Below are positions 20,830 to 33,933 of a stretch of DNA of 64,000 nt, piece after piece (the stretch's first letter is position 1; the number at the start of each line of letters is the position of its first letter). The notes beneath the pieces are model-generated. The model made no database searches. It had not been told where the DNA came from and was given only the letters and a program-made list of their open reading frames with translations. Source of the DNA: Beta vulgaris subsp. vulgaris (Eukaryota; Streptophyta; Magnoliopsida; Caryophyllales; Amaranthaceae); NCBI RefSeq assembly GCF_026745355.1, contig NC_079202.1:29621718-29685717 (forward strand), written 5' to 3'. Both the position numbers and the translations under genes were made by a program.

Positions 20830-22526
20830 GATATCTTGATCATAGGTGTGGTAGATGGAACTTCAGGTACTATCTACTTCTCTACATTTTCATTGGTGGC
20901 CTCCTTAGGAGCTGGGGAATTTTCAGTGACAACTGCATTCTTTTCTAACTCAATCAAATCATCCTTAGGCATCATTGGACCATCATATTGTGTTCCACTC
21001 CTAAGAGTGATGGCATTGGCAGTATCTCTTGGTTGCATTGGTTGTGAAGGTAATGACCTAGATGGTCTACTAGCAGAAGAACTAGGCAACTGAGCTAGTT
21101 AAGTCTCCAACATCTTGTTATGCGTACCAAAATTTTCCGGTTGAGCTTTTGTGTCGGCTTGAAAAGCATTAAAACCTTTCTGCATCTGAAACATCATGTT
21201 CTTCAACTCTGTCATGGCTGGGATAGGAGCAGGTTGTTGAGGAGCTTGATTTCTCTAGAAGTGAGGAGGAGCTTGTTGTTGACGTTGATATTGTTGAACC
21301 TGATTTTGAGGCACATATGGTTGTTGAGGTTGAGGATTCAACACATTATTGCTCCTATATGAATGTTTTGGATGGTTTATCAACCCTGGATTGTAAGTAT
21401 TAGAATATGGATTAAACTGAATCTTGGGTTGTGACTAAAAAGCATTAACTGCCTCACAGTTACCCCCTACATTAGATTATAGTAGCGCATGATACTCTTG
21501 AGAGTTGTGCCCATGTATCCTACAAGCATCACAAGTGAGAGCATTGTAATTATAAGCACTAGCCATCGCGTTAACACTCGTATGGGAGGAGTCAATACCT
21601 AACTTCAAGGAATCGATATTATGAGTTAGAGTAGCTAGTTGGTTAGATGATGAGGAAACGACCTTAACATCATGTTTACCTCCCTTTTTCATAGAGGAAC
21701 GAATAGCAAATGCTTAATTAGATGCTAATTTCTCTAGAAGTTCATACCCTTCATCAATGTCTATATCCATGAAAACCCCACCGGATGCTCCATCAATTAC
21801 CTGCCTTGTATCTGCATCAACTTTAGTGTAGAAAATCTGACACAAATACGACTGGTCCAAACCATGATGAGGACAAAGACGCTGCAGATCCTTGAACATC
21901 TCCCAAGCTTCATACAAGGACTCACAAAGATCATGGGTGACAGAGACTATGACATGTCGCATAACTGCTGTCTTTTAGTAAGGGTACCAATTGATGAGAA
22001 AAATCTTTGATAGTTCTTTCCAGGTGGTGATGATGGAAGACAACTTATTATACCTAAAAAGAGCTATGGTGCATTGAGAAAAGCCAAATAAGATGAGTTT
22101 CATCTCATCAGCAGTAACACCACCTTGTTTCTAAGTAGCACCACATTGTAAAAACCGCTGCAGGTGCTGATTTAGATCTTCAGATGGTAACCCAGCAAAC
22201 TGATTATTTTGAACCATATTCAAAACATGAGACTTGATCTCAAAATTCGTAACAGCGATAGTGGGCATCCATACCCCAATGGGCACATTATCAGGAGATG
22301 GTTGTGCATAGTCCCCGAAGGTTCGTGTAACATTGTCACCCATTATAAGAGTAATAGGTGAGACGGGGAATTCTTGTTGTGGTGAAGATGGTGGAGAAGG
22401 TCTATTTTGGTAGCATGTCCCTGCATACAACTTTGCTTTCATATTTTTCTTTCTAAGTCTACGAGCGGTCTTTTCAATCTCCGGATCAAATGGAATGAGA
22501 TTTGGGAATTTCAATTTTATGCTCAT
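20830..22526 (-). pseudogene. Athila gag
   Basis: Start at 22526 (MSIKLKFPNLIPFDPEIEKT), then IGVWMPTIAVTNFEIKSHVL and FAGLPSEDLNQHLQRFLQ, which match the Athila gag pattern. After frame breaks it continues with WEMFKDLQRLCPHHGLDQS (21962-21714). The zinc knuckle CDACRIHGHNSQEY at 21540 has Tyr where the last Cys belongs. The C-terminal part (21470-20870) is Gln/Pro-rich in broken frames. Confidence 0.85.
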
Positions 22527-22635
22527 ACACCAAAAACACTAAAACAAACGTGAGATGCTCCAAAGAACATGCGTTCTTCAGACTAGAGGTTAATGTAATA
22601 CTATGATTAAGACAAAATAAAAATTAACCTTCAAC

Positions 22636-22655
22636 CCCGGCAACAGCGCCAAAAT
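22636..22655 (-). promoter_or_regulatory. Primer-binding site of the Athila element (tRNA-Asp type)
   Basis: The minus strand reads TGGCGCTGTTGCCGGGG, one mismatch from the TGGCGCCGTTGCCGGGG used by Athila elements, just inside the LTR end. Confidence 0.88.
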
Positions 22656-22656
22656 T

Positions 22657-24138
22657 TGATAGGCTAAAGCCGTATCACCTAATCAAAATTAACCTAAGGT
22701 CCACTAAGTATTAGTTAGGGAAGTCAGGATCGAATCCAGAGGGAGAAAGTTATATTATTATATCTGAACTCTAATATTATACTAACATGATCAGATTGAA
22801 GATGGTTTTGTTACCAAATTAATCAAATAACATAATTAAACACGAAGGTACAAATCAACTAATAAAGTACTAGGATTATGGATCACTGTGCATGCAATTT
22901 GGGAAATCATGGACGAATAACAACCACCTAATAAGTTAAATTATCTAGGGCCCATGTAATTTCATTCACTCGAACATTACCTCCCTCAAAGTTCACCTAC
23001 CCGCTCTCGCATGGTCAAGGGTCACTTTGCCTAATGATTGAAAGCCTATACGGTATCTCTCCTCTCGAAGCAGATTCAGTATTGCAATATTATAAATACA
23101 AATTAGGCCTAGCTTATAAATCTAACGTGAACGATTCAACCATAGGAAACAATTGAAATACAAGGCAAGTAGACTAATCTATCAATCCCTTATTGCATAC
23201 ATAGATCCCCACAATCCTAGAAATAAAACTACTCACTCATAATTATGAAGACAATAACAAAATCAATATAAAAACTCATACTTTGGACATTGAAAATAAC
23301 TAAGATACTAATCTAATCAACAATAGAGAAAGTAATAAAGAAAGATTACCAAATTCAAGGATATGTATTGAACTTTTCAATAATACAAAGGTTCGATCTT
23401 GAATTGAAGCAAAAAGCATTAAACTAGGTTTCTTAAATCACTCTCGAGAGAAAACTATGAAAAACTAACGTAAAAATCAAGGATCCATAATAGAAATTCT
23501 AATTTTGCTATTCATAGAAGCCCTAAAACAAATAGGAAAAAGTATTAGAAAGTAGCCCGGAATTCATTAAAAATCAAATGTCGGGGCACCACCCGATCGG
23601 GCCAAGTACCCCTGATCCAATCTGAAAGAATTGGAAGCAGCATAAAAAATGCAGGCGCCCGATGTAATCGGGCCGAGCCACGCGATGTCATCGGGCCGCC
23701 TATTATTCTAGTAAAGTGTGCATCAGCATCTCCATGGGCGCCTGACTTCATGGGGATGAACCGCCCCATCGGGCATCAACAACGATCTATAACAGGGTGT
23801 GAACGCCTGATTGGGCTAGTCCGCCTGATCGGGCTAGTTCGCACGATTGGATCGGGCCTGGCCTCTTTTTCTCGTTTCTTGGCTCGAAGTACCAATTCTT
23901 CAGCTCTTCTTATGATCAAGGGGCCCGGAAAGTGTCCTCGGGACCTCGGGACTCAGCTTCTAACCCCTCCAATCCAGTGTAGCGATCATATAACAGATAG
24001 CAAATCGGGAATAATTCGACACAAAACAGCAAACCGCAATTAGATGGAGAAGGTTAGTACAAAATGACTCCTAAGAGTGGCATAAGCATCTCTTTTAGCA
24101 TATAAGTAGGGGGAAAACTCTATAAAATCATAACATCA
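22657..24138 (-). repeat. 5' LTR of the Athila element (about 1480 bp)
   Basis: Minus-strand ends TGATGTTATG and CTATCA give matching TGAT/ATCA termini. A TATAAGTAGGG-like strand context near 24103 and GGCGCCCGAT/ATCGGGC repeats at 23585-23830 are typical. The right boundary is inferred from termini only, because the 3' LTR is outside the window. Confidence 0.7.
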
Positions 24139-24348
24139 GTAATGTACAATATATTGTTGACCTGGGCAATGCCTAAGGCTAATCTATATTTTATATTTCA
24201 TTTTAGTTATTCAATATGGTTTTTGTCGCTCTTTATTTTATTTTTTTCCTCTTTTCATTAAAATATGTAATAGTGTAATGAGAGGTCATTGTCTAGGGGG
24301 TTTCATAATCATTACCTAGTTATTCGACTACCCAAATACACATGTAAC

Positions 24349-25537
24349 CAATGTTATTAGAATCACAATCCGGATCATAGGATCGTGCGATCCTACGATC
24401 CAGATTAGCCATATCGATTCGGATCGCTGGAAGAATCGCAATCCCATAGGATCGCATCAGGATCGTTAGGATCGATGGAATCGCAATCCTGATGCGATTC
24501 TAACGATCTTGATATTTATCTTGCAAATGGACTTGTTTGTTTCAACATGTTATCTGCAGCCCAAACATGTGAGATAAGAACAGGCCCACCCAAATATTTC
24601 ACCCAAATAACGTGAAAGTCTAAATCCCTAATCTATCATCTGCAGTCATGGGCTCACGGCAGCCATGCTTGGTGGTTTCTCCTTGCCACCTTGTCTTCCC
24701 CATTGTTCCAGTCTCCAAGATATACGATTTGTTCAGCTAATCTATTTTATGTTTTATTTGCAGTCTAGACAAGCGAGTTTTCTCTTATGTTGGTTTTTTT
24801 TATTTACTTTTTCAATTACTTTTTCTTATGACTTGTTGATTTTATTGTTTGGTGATTGTTTGTGAGTTGATCTTGTTGTTGCCATGTTAAAATGTTTGAC
24901 TTGAAAGTCATCTAAATATTTTCTTATAACTTATTCAATGTTTCGATTGATTTCATTATTTTAACTTCTCTTCTATTTGTTAGCTTAATTCATTCCTCTA
25001 ACCTTAATATTTATTTAATTATATTAATTTTTTTGTGCTTAAGAATGTCACTTCATCTAGTAAGTAAAAAGAGAAAATTATACTATATGCAGTGAAGAAT
25101 TAAGTGGTTTGATAGTCTAAAAGAGAAAATGTCACTTCAAGTATAATATTTTTCACTTCAAGTATAATATCTGGTAAACTTGTTATACCAGATGAAAGAG
25201 TCTAATATCTGGATTTTTAGATAGTCTAAAAGAGTAAATATTATACCAGATGAAATTATAATATTTGTGTAAACATTTTTATATATTTGTTTTTTTTTTT
25301 AGACTATTGTTATTGTATGTTTGGATTTTTAGATTATGTAATATCAGCTATTTTTAGATAAATAACAAGTTTCTAACATCATTCAACTTCAAGTATGAGA
25401 AAGGTACGAGTAAATTAGCTAGAATCGACTTAATTTTCCAATATTCCTAGGATCTTACGATCATACGATTCGATCCTACGATCCGATCCTGCTAGCCCCT
25501 CACGATCCAAAGTAGGATCGCGATCCTGACAACATTG
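24349..25537. mobile_element. hAT-1: non-autonomous hAT element (1189 bp)
   Basis: Flanked by perfect 8-bp duplications CATGTAAC (24341-24348 and 25538-25545), as in hAT elements. Termini are CAATGTTATTAGAATC and, inverted, CAATGTTGTCAGGATC. Both subterminal regions (24365-24500, 25440-25530) are dense in GGATCG/CGATCC. No transposase reading frame is present. Confidence 0.9.
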
Positions 25538-25545
25538 CATGTAAC

Positions 25546-26029
25546 ATAATCTACATGTACCCACATTATGGAGTAGCTAGAATAGTAGTCCATGACTCAA
25601 CCCTGAATAATCGGATACGCGCAAAAGTGTCATCAATATTTTTTATCAAAAAAAGTCATTGGAAAAGCTGTAGAAGAAGCTACTACTATGAGTTTCACTT
25701 GCCAATCCATTTCGATTACATTGTTTTGGGTTATTAACATGAGTGCCAACATTCAATTGCATGCCAACTTTGATCCCCATTTCTCGAAAGGATCTACTAC
25801 CAATCAACCATAACGTAATTATTGTCAATTACAAATTGCATGACAACTAATTTTTCTATTAACATCTTGATTCATCTGATCCAACTTCTCCTATAAATGT
25901 TGATTCTTTTTTCTATTTAAGTTTTATTTTCCCTCTAAAAGTCACAAGCATAAAAAAATGTGGTATTGGGTAGCTAATAAGGTTGATCAATACATTTTCA
26001 CAATAGTTTATTATAATAAGGTATTAAAA
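25546..26029. other. No feature seen
   Basis: A/T-rich sequence with only short unrelated open frames. Confidence 0.5.
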
Positions 26030-26048
26030 TTACTGTGAAAAAAGAAAG

Positions 26049-26050
<2 letters not shown>

Positions 26051-26098
<48 letters not shown>
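26051..26098. repeat. (AT)n microsatellite
   Basis: Nearly pure AT dinucleotide tract at the same place in the unit as the tract at 28347. Confidence 0.95.
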
Positions 26099-26099
<1 letters not shown>

Positions 26100-26427
26100 G
26101 TGTGTGTGTTTTTATATGGGGTACATATTTAACTAAAACGAAGCCCATTAACCAACCCGATTCTTTCATCTTGCTTCGGGCTGGGTACCCGACCCATAAA
26201 AAATGACATTTTATATTAATTAGCTTCTTCTCCGGTAGACAGGTCAATATGATGGGTCAAACGTATCGAGTCTCATGAAAACCCTTGGTGGTGTTACAAT
26301 TTGGTTCTTAAATCAAAATTGACGTAGTTTATAGCTATAAAGTATGAAATATTAGGCTATAAACTTTCTAGGTATGTCAATCATGAAATTTTCATTTTTC
26401 TTTAATATTCAAATATTTTATTGTCGG

Positions 26428-26435
26428 TAAATAAT
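26428..26435. repeat. Target-site duplication of the LINE (left copy)
   Basis: TAAATAAT here and at 28138-28145. Confidence 0.75.
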
Positions 26436-28137
26436 AATTTTTTTTTGGTAAACTGTAAGTAATATTAAGCACACAAAAAATATGAAATTACAACCTAACC
26501 AACCAACTATTCTCAAAACAAACTTCCACCCAGACTACAGACACCAACAAGAGAGAAAACACCCAGCTACCCAAGAGAATACAGTAGCTAAGACTAGCTA
26601 ATTACAATTCATCTCAAGTTGTTCAAACTATGCTCTATCATTAACACAACATCTATCATAAATCAGACCACTAATTCTATGACATGCATCCTTTTGGATG
26701 CATTTGATAATTCTCAAAGGACAGGGGACAGTTAAGTCCCAAAGTGCTTTGTTCCTAGCACTCCAAATATGATATATTGTGGCAACAAGGGAGGCATAAC
26801 AAATTTTCTGCTGACATTTTCTTCTATATTTCCTTCCCCATTTCCTCCAGCATGTATAGATGCATTCATTTGCAGCAACTGAAATTCCCAGCCATTCCAT
26901 AACACCAGCACACACCTGTCTCCCAAATTGACAACTGAAGAATAAATGTTGACACGATTTAGGGGCTTGACAGCAAATAGCATACTCCTGTTCAGTACAG
27001 ACACCAGCTGCAACCAGTTTCGCTCTTGGTTTTAGCTTCCCATTAGCCACCATCCAAGCAATAAAAGAGTGTTTGGGTATGCTATATGTATTCCAAACCC
27101 AATAGCTCCATCTAGGCTTCTCTTTTTCCCCTTTTAGCCATTTATTATAACCTTTTTTTAGACTGTAGGGCTTATCTGATTGCCTCCACTGAGTGACATT
27201 ACTAAAGCCACCCCTTGGAGCTTCTTTCACCTTGAAAATATTCTTCCACCCCACCCCGAACTAGCATTAACAGGCGCCTGATACTCCCACGAATTTGCTT
27301 CTTTAATGTACAATGGGTGTACCCATTTAATCCAAAGCAAGTCAGCCTTCTTAGCAATCTGCCAAAAATATTACCAAGGGCAGCCTTGTTCCATACATGA
27401 CAGTCTGTAATACCCAGTCCACCTTTTTTTTAAGGCCAACAAACATCATTCCATGCTACAGGAGGAGACTTAGTAAGGGTGGTTCTGCCTTCCCATAAGA
27501 ATGCTCTACAAACTTGCACAATCTTGTCTAAAACACCCTTAGGAAGGAGGAACACCTGAGCCCATAAGGTGTGCAAGCTTATGAGAACAGAATTGATCAA
27601 TACATATCTACTAGCATTTGACAAATGTCTTGAGCCCCGACAAACAATTCTCTTCACAATTTTATCAACCAATACATCATGATCATATTTTGCAAATCTT
27701 TTCGAGGTAATTGGAACACCCAGATACCTGAAGGGAAATGTCCCTCTTTGAATTCAGTAACTTGCATAATCCTATCTTGCACGTCCTCCTTCACATTGCC
27801 AAAATAGAGAGTAGTTTTCTCTTTGCTAGCAAACAGTCCAAAAGTATCTGAAAAAGTCTTCAAGACTATTTTCATTAATGTGGCAGATTGAACTTCTCCT
27901 TTACAGAATAACATTAAGTCATCTGCAAAAATTAGGTGAGTAAGCTTCAATGGAGCACATCTATAGTGAAAAGCAAACTCTGGCTTCTTGCTCATCTTGG
28001 ACATCAGTCTAGAACAATACTCCATGGCTAAGACTAGTTGAAGGGGAGAGATAAGGTCTCCGTGTATTAGCCCTCTCTTGCCAGCAAAAAAAACCACATA
28101 GACTGCCATTAATACTCAAGGAATAAGGAGTGGTGGT
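26436..28137 (-). mobile_element. 5'-truncated LINE (non-LTR retrotransposon)
   Basis: A short T run at 26438-26446 is the poly(A) tail of a minus-strand LINE. The other end breaks off inside the reverse transcriptase, the usual 5' truncation. TAAATAAT flanks both ends. The second tandem unit (near 28790) shows what the interrupted unit looks like without the LINE. Confidence 0.88.
26628..28109 (-). pseudogene. LINE reverse transcriptase (C-terminal part) and zf-RVT domain
   Basis: The first frame (28109-27654) has GKRGLIHGDLISPLQLVLAME and the catalytic LIFADDLMLFCKG (FADD intact). The second (27672-27430) has the SRYVLINSVLISLHTLWAQ maturase-like stretch. The third (27254-26628) is the plant zf-RVT region: YSLKKGYNKWLKG, WVWNTYSIPKHSFIAWM and CQAPKSCQHLFFSCQFG with the expected Cys/His spacing. 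Two frame changes and the missing endonuclease and RT N-terminus make it non-functional. Confidence 0.92.
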
Positions 28138-28341
28138 TAAATAATTTTTTTACCCACAAATACCAATATGATATTCTGTACTAGTTGGCTAATGCATTTG
28201 CATCTCAACGTTTAGCCTTAAAACATAATATCTTTATACTTTAGTTTGTGTCATTTGGTTCAGGAGGGAAGTATATGTGACAACATGGTAAAGCTGTTCG
28301 TTTGGTAGTAATGTGTGTGTAATACTGTGAAAAAAGAATGC

Positions 28342-28459
<118 letters not shown>

Positions 28460-29334
28460 GCTTTTATCCAGGGTACACGTCTAACTAAAAATCAAGACAA
28501 TTAATCAACCCGACTCTTTCATCTTTTTACGGGTTGGGTACTCGGCTGATAGAAAATCAAATTACATATTTATTACCTTTTCTTGGGGTAGACAATTTAA
28601 CAGGATGGGTTAAGACGTATCGAGTCTCCTGAATACCAAGGTGTAATTATATATAGTGTGGTTATTAAATAAAAAGCAATGTAGTTTATAGCTATAAAGT
28701 ATAAGATAGTAGGCTATAAACTTTCCAGATATGTTGATTATATACTTTATAATTTTCTTTGATATTCATATAATATGCTGTTGAATTTTTTTTCCCCAAC
28801 AAAGACCAATATGATATTGTAGATTAGTTGATTGATGCATTTGCATTTCGAATGTGAGCTCATGTGTTTAGCCTTAAAATATTATGTTCTTATAGTTAAT
28901 GTCTGTCATTTTATTGGAGAGGGGAATAAATGTGACAGCATGATAACCCTTTGCCTTGATTTTTGTGTGTTTGTGATTGTTTTTTCTTACTGGCAGTTTC
29001 ACAGCTAAAAACCTTGATTATGTTGTAATTGTGGGTCTTTTAATTGTTCAGCAGTTATTGAATTGAACGCACTGTGGTGGTGGAGTGCTACTCCTACTTA
29101 TTTGGTAGCGAGACCTAGATGAATCCCTTAATTATCATATTAGTGTGTTTCTTAGATGTATGTTATATTTTTTTCCACTAGAAAACCGAAAAAGATATTA
29201 TAGAATAGTTGGTCAGTGTCTTCTTATATCAAATCAGAGCTTGCGTGTTTGAGTCTTCACGCATATCAAATCAGAGTTTGGGATTGGGGGATACATATGG
29301 CAGCATATAATCTCGGTTTTTTTCCAAAAAAGTA

Positions 29335-29850
29335 AGAGTCAAAATTTAAATATTAGACATACGAAGTATAATTGATTTTAGTTGCAAAATTGATTGTTTT
29401 AGTTTGTGCCACTTAGGTCTCTCACCAGTAATTTTTTTTATTTTTTTTACTTTTCAAAGTTAAATTCTATGAAGAAAATCGTAATTTTATTGAATTTATT
29501 TATGATTTCTAATATTTTAGTCGATTTTTGAATTAATTACACTACTTCACAAGTCCACTTTAATTTCAAGTCAATTTTTTCATAGGTTGTAGTTTGTAAT
29601 TAAATTTTTACGTTTTTGTAAAGTTTCCTCATTAGAGTGATTTGCATAAGGTAAATTATGTAATTTGATAATTTTAGTTGACATCTGAGTGATTATTACA
29701 ATTATATTTTTGGTATTTTGTTTGAAACCCCCGTTAATTTGTAACTGAATTTATAATTTTGAATGAGAAGGGGGTAAAATAGTCTCTTCATTCAAGGACA
29801 CCATATCTCCCCACTTCCCTCATATGTATATGTATGTATGTATATATAAT
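29335..29850 (-). mobile_element. Helitron-3: 3'-truncated copy related to Helitron-2
   Basis: On the minus strand the 5' part reads GGGAAGTGGGGAGATATGGT, near-matching the Helitron-2 start (GGGAAGGGGGGAGCCATGGT). The 3' part (29335-29545) matches 41095-41153 plus 42125-42292. The terminal hairpin and CTAG end are missing. The exact 5' end near 29850 is degenerate. Confidence 0.65.
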
Positions 29851-32241
29851 AAATTTTACACAAAAGAAAAAGCTTTTTTAAAAGGATTTTAAATGACAAG
29901 TTTTTAATAAAAAGGATTTTTGCAAAAACATGGTTTATAAAATTTTATTTTTGGTTGGAAAAAGATAAGGATGAATCTTTATCTTTAAAAGATCAAATCT
30001 CCGTTTTTCTTTTTTAAAAAAAAGGCAATTTTCGGTTTTTGAAAATACAGGACTTTTATCGTTTAACTTTAGGAAAAGAAATTATTCAAGAAGATTACCA
30101 TTTCTTTTAGAGTGATTTGTTCAAAATATAATCTACATAAGGGAAAAAAATCAGTTTAAAGAAAAACAGTTTTTAGTTTTTTAGATTGGAGCTTTAAGAG
30201 AAAACCGAAAATCAGTGGCATAGAGCATAACACAGGATTACATACATTGCCAAGTGAGTTATTTAGGACAAATCATATCCTCTACCTGTTAGTTCTATTG
30301 AGGAGAATATTTCTGTAATTTTCATAATTATAGAGAGTGTTGGGTATAGGCGTTTGTATTTTGTTGACCCTTGAGTTTTGAAGATGACCTAACCACAAAA
30401 GACATAGTATATTTTATTTATGTTGTTGCAAGGTAATTCATGCTCGAGCTAAGAGAATACTTGATTGAAGATTAAAGCGGAGAATTAATCAAGATCGAAG
30501 TAAAGATGTTCGAGAGATGAAGAATCAAGCATGGAATGAAGATTAGAATACATTAGGGTATTTATTAATCTTCTTGTTAAGGTTGAGTAAAAGCTTAATT
30601 AAGTTCGTGGTGAATTCTCAAAGGAACTTGGTTCTGTTCCCATGAAAGGAACAGACCTGGCACTATAGGAACAAGGCTAAGGAACAAGACTTAAAGATTA
30701 GGGAACAAGACTTAAAACTAATTTAGGAAATTCTAAGTGACTAATATTGTGCGCCTAAGTGAAATGTGTGCCCAATATAGTTGTTAGAGTTTTTAGGGAT
30801 ATTTTGACTAAGATCCATTATTTTAGGAAGTTAGTTTAAGTTTGTTAGGAAAAGATTTTCTGATTTTAAATTAACTGATTTTCAAATATTATCTTTTTAA
30901 AATATATATTTTTATCTTTTATATTTTATTTAAAAGATTTAGTTTTCGAAAATTTATTATTTCCGGTTTTTAAATGTTTCGGTTTTTAAATTATAAAAAT
31001 TTTTTCCGGTTTTATAAAAGATTTTGAAAAAGATATTTTTCCTAAAAACTAGCTAAAGTATTTTATTTATTTATTTCCTAAAACTAGATTGCACGCCTAA
31101 ACTACTGCTCACGTTTTATGTAGTTAGTGGATTTAGTGGCTTAAGTTAATTACCTCCAAGTATTTATTTAATTAAATAAGTTTAATTAATCTCCAAGTTT
31201 TGAAAAACCACGTAATGTTTACTGCTTCTATGAATGAAGTAGTGGATTAGTGGATGTTTACATGACAGGAATAATTAATTTAATTTAATTAATTAATTAA
31301 ACATCATGGAGAACATGTGATAATGGTCAATTAGTGGAGAACATGTCTTGTCTTAATTGTCTATAAATAGGCGCCTAATTCATTTGAGCAAAATTGTGTC
31401 TGACTTAGTTAATTTGTCTAAGTTATCTAAAGTGTCAGTGCCTTTTCCTTAAGAGAATTCATACTTACATTAATCGAGTTTATTACTCTTCCATTATTTT
31501 TTAAAGTGTATTTTTGAGAAAAAGGGTTTGAGTGAACTCTTGTAAGTGTGAGAAAGCTTTGAGTGAAGCAAGAGAAGAGAAAGAGAAAGAGAAAGGAACT
31601 TCGAGTGAAGTTTGAGAGAAACGTCAGTTGTTGGGAACTGTCGTTGGGAACTTGAGTTGAGTGACTTAAGTTGAGAATCGAGAGAAAAGTAATAGGTTGT
31701 AATAGAGTTTTTTGGCCTATTATAGTGGAAAGTTGTTTAAAATCCCTTGTGGTCGAGGTTGTTCTTCCTACTAGGCCTAGGAAGTTTTTCCTCGTAAAAT
31801 CTCTCGTGTTCCCATTGTTTGTTCCCAAGTTTACTTTTAATTCCGCAAAAAGTATAGCTTATTCTCTCACTATAATTCACCCCCCCTCTTATAGTGCTCA
31901 TATTATACAACATATTTCATTCAACTTAGCAACAGTTATAGCTAAGTGTTGGGGAGCCTAGTAGTGGGGACTTGTACCTTGAGTGAGATATTAGGGAAAT
32001 TCGTTGTTAATGGATTCGTAAATCTTGGAGTAGAGGTTTAATAACGGTATACTCTTTTGTGTACCCATTGCTATTTATTATTTGCTAATACAGTGTGTTT
32101 CAACTCAATCACAAAATCTCAATTTTAGTTGAAACACAATGCATGTTACAGTGTCATAATTTTAAATTTTTGATTTTTTGCATGATTAATTTTAATCAAA
32201 TCGATCCCATTCATTCGTTAATAATATCTTGCAAACTAATG
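29851..32241 (+). repeat. 5' LTR of Sire-D, 5'-truncated and split by a solo LTR
   Basis: 29851-30361 matches 38158-38690 and 31918-32241 matches 38695-39020. The first 295 bases of the 3' LTR have no match here, so the 5' end of this LTR has been lost, at the junction with Helitron-3. Without the inserted LTR it is about 835 bp. Confidence 0.85.
30362..31912 (+). mobile_element. Solo Sirevirus LTR (1551 bp) inserted in the Sire-D 5' LTR
   Basis: Starts TGTTGACCCTTGAG, ends TTATACAACA, and is flanked by 5-bp duplications TATTT (30357-30361 and 31913-31917). It resembles the Sire-A LTR in plus orientation, including the GTGGTCGAGGTTGTTCTTCC block and the CACCCCCCCTCTTATAG run near its end. 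No internal region: a solo LTR from LTR-LTR recombination. Confidence 0.93.
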
Positions 32242-32243
32242 GT

Positions 32244-32256
32244 TGGTATCAGAGCC
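32244..32256 (+). promoter_or_regulatory. Primer-binding site of Sire-D (initiator tRNA-Met)
   Basis: TGGTATCAGAGCC directly after the 5' LTR. Confidence 0.9.
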
Positions 32257-32399
32257 ACCTATTCTTTTAAAGCTAACCTCTTGAGAATAGTAAGTATATT
32301 TATATGCAGAACGAAATTTGTGACAAGCACTCAAAGTGTCCGGTAATGACATAGATTATCCATGATAAAAAAATAAGAATGAGAATATATTCAAGGATC

Positions 32400-33933
32400 C
32401 GACTACGAGTGTTGAAATATATATTGAATGAGTATTCTTCAATATGGAGTTGGACGAGAAGAGTTTCTATAATCTTGGCATGTGCTACTGCAAAGGAAAT
32501 ATGGGATACTATTGAGTTAGCCCATGAAGGTACGAATGAAGTAAAATAATCATGTATTGTTTAATTAGATCAAGAGTATGAAGTTTTTAAAAATGAATCA
32601 TGATGAATCAATAAAATAAATGTTCACTAGGTTTACCATTGTTACTAATGAATAAAAATCTCTTGGAAAGATTTATGATTCTGAAGATTTGGTTAGAAAG
32701 GTCATAAGAAGTTTGATAGGTCATTGGCTTCCAAAAGTTACTGCTATTCGAGAAGGCAAGGATTTCCCCATTTCTCTAGAGTAATTTCTTGGATCTTTAA
32801 TGACTCATGAGCTTGTTTTAGATTCTAAAATTGCTAAACTGAAAAATAAAGTTTTAGCCTTGAGAACTTATTGTGATGTTGAGGAAAGTGACAGTGATGA
32901 GGAAGTTACATTGCTTACAAGGAATTTTAAAAATTTTCCTTTAAAAGAATAAAAATTATTTGAAGAAAAGTGCTACTAACTCTAGATTCTTACAGCGAGA
33001 AGCTCTACCACATTCGATGATGAAGATGAATTTGAGGTAAATCTCATCTCATTAAAGCCTAAAATTCCAATGCTTTCTAAGAACCAACTTACTTAATTGC
33101 TTGGTAATATTATTGATGATGGTTAAGAATTGAATGATAATTTTTTAGCATAAAAAATGATTTAGAGATTATGAGTACGCAAAAGTTAGGTTTTGGAAAG
33201 GAATATAAGATTTTACTAGATGAAAGCAATGATCTGATAAGAAGAAACTCGCACTTGAAAAATATTGTTGATGAGCTTAATGTTAATTTGGTTGCTTCAA
33301 AATATGAAGAGTCCTTATATAAAGAAATTGTTTATGATATTGTGTTGTGTTTCTGATTCAACAAATTTAGATATTGAAAAACAAACGAGTCTTTAAATCA
33401 TGGGTTAACTTAGTTGAAAAAATCAAGATAAATATCCAGAATTATTCCACTCATGCTTACCTCATGATGCTTAAATGATGAACTTTATAAGGGAAAAAGC
33501 AAGAGACATGGAAATTTTGAGAAAAAGAAATGGTGATATAAACACCTCTGTTGATTTCTTCGAATCACAATTGATTATTGCTCGTAAAATGTATGAAAAA
33601 TTATCCAGATTAGTGCTACTAGCAATCGAAATAGATTTGGTTTAGGGTACCATGTCGAGAGACACATTGCAAGGCACAATGCTAGAAATTTCGAAAGAGA
33701 CTTTAGAAAATTAAAGTGTGTGGACTGACCTGAGTATTTCATACGTTCATTTGTGGAGAGAATGGTCCCATAATTAATGGTTGTAAAGAAAAGAGAAAAC
33801 GAGTTGAAAGAAATAGTCAGTTTGTAAGTCGAGTATGGATGCAAAAAGATTTATTAAGATCCCAACTGAAAGATAAGGGACCCAAATTCATTTGGGTACC
33901 CAAAACCAAGACTTGTTTCTTTTTGCAAGCTTA
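32400..33933 (+). pseudogene. gag remnant of Sire-D
   Basis: Translated pieces match the Sire-C gag: ATAKEIWDTIELAHEGTNEVK near 32490, SLGKIYDSEDLVRKV near 32660, a coiled-coil-like part (33171-33356, LLDESNDLIRRNSHLKNIV), and KGPKFIWVPKTKT near 33880, which in Sire-C precedes the protease. Stops occur throughout. The hAT-2 insertion follows immediately, where the protease would begin. Confidence 0.75.

Larger units (their letters stand above)
17617..24138 (-). mobile_element. Athila-type Ty3/gypsy retrotransposon, 5' part, cut by CACTA-2
   Basis: From the right: 5' LTR (22657-24138), tRNA-Asp primer site, Athila-type gag, aspartic protease, RT, RNase H and integrase, which ends abruptly at 17617 against CACTA-2. 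The PR-RT-RH-IN order is Ty3/gypsy. The rest of the integrase, any env-like frame and the 3' LTR would lie left of the window. All frames are broken. Confidence 0.9.

Noticed and set aside
20442..21362. Plus-strand open frames across the Athila gag-protease region
   Set aside because: They are shadows of the minus-strand gag and protease; no independent domain.
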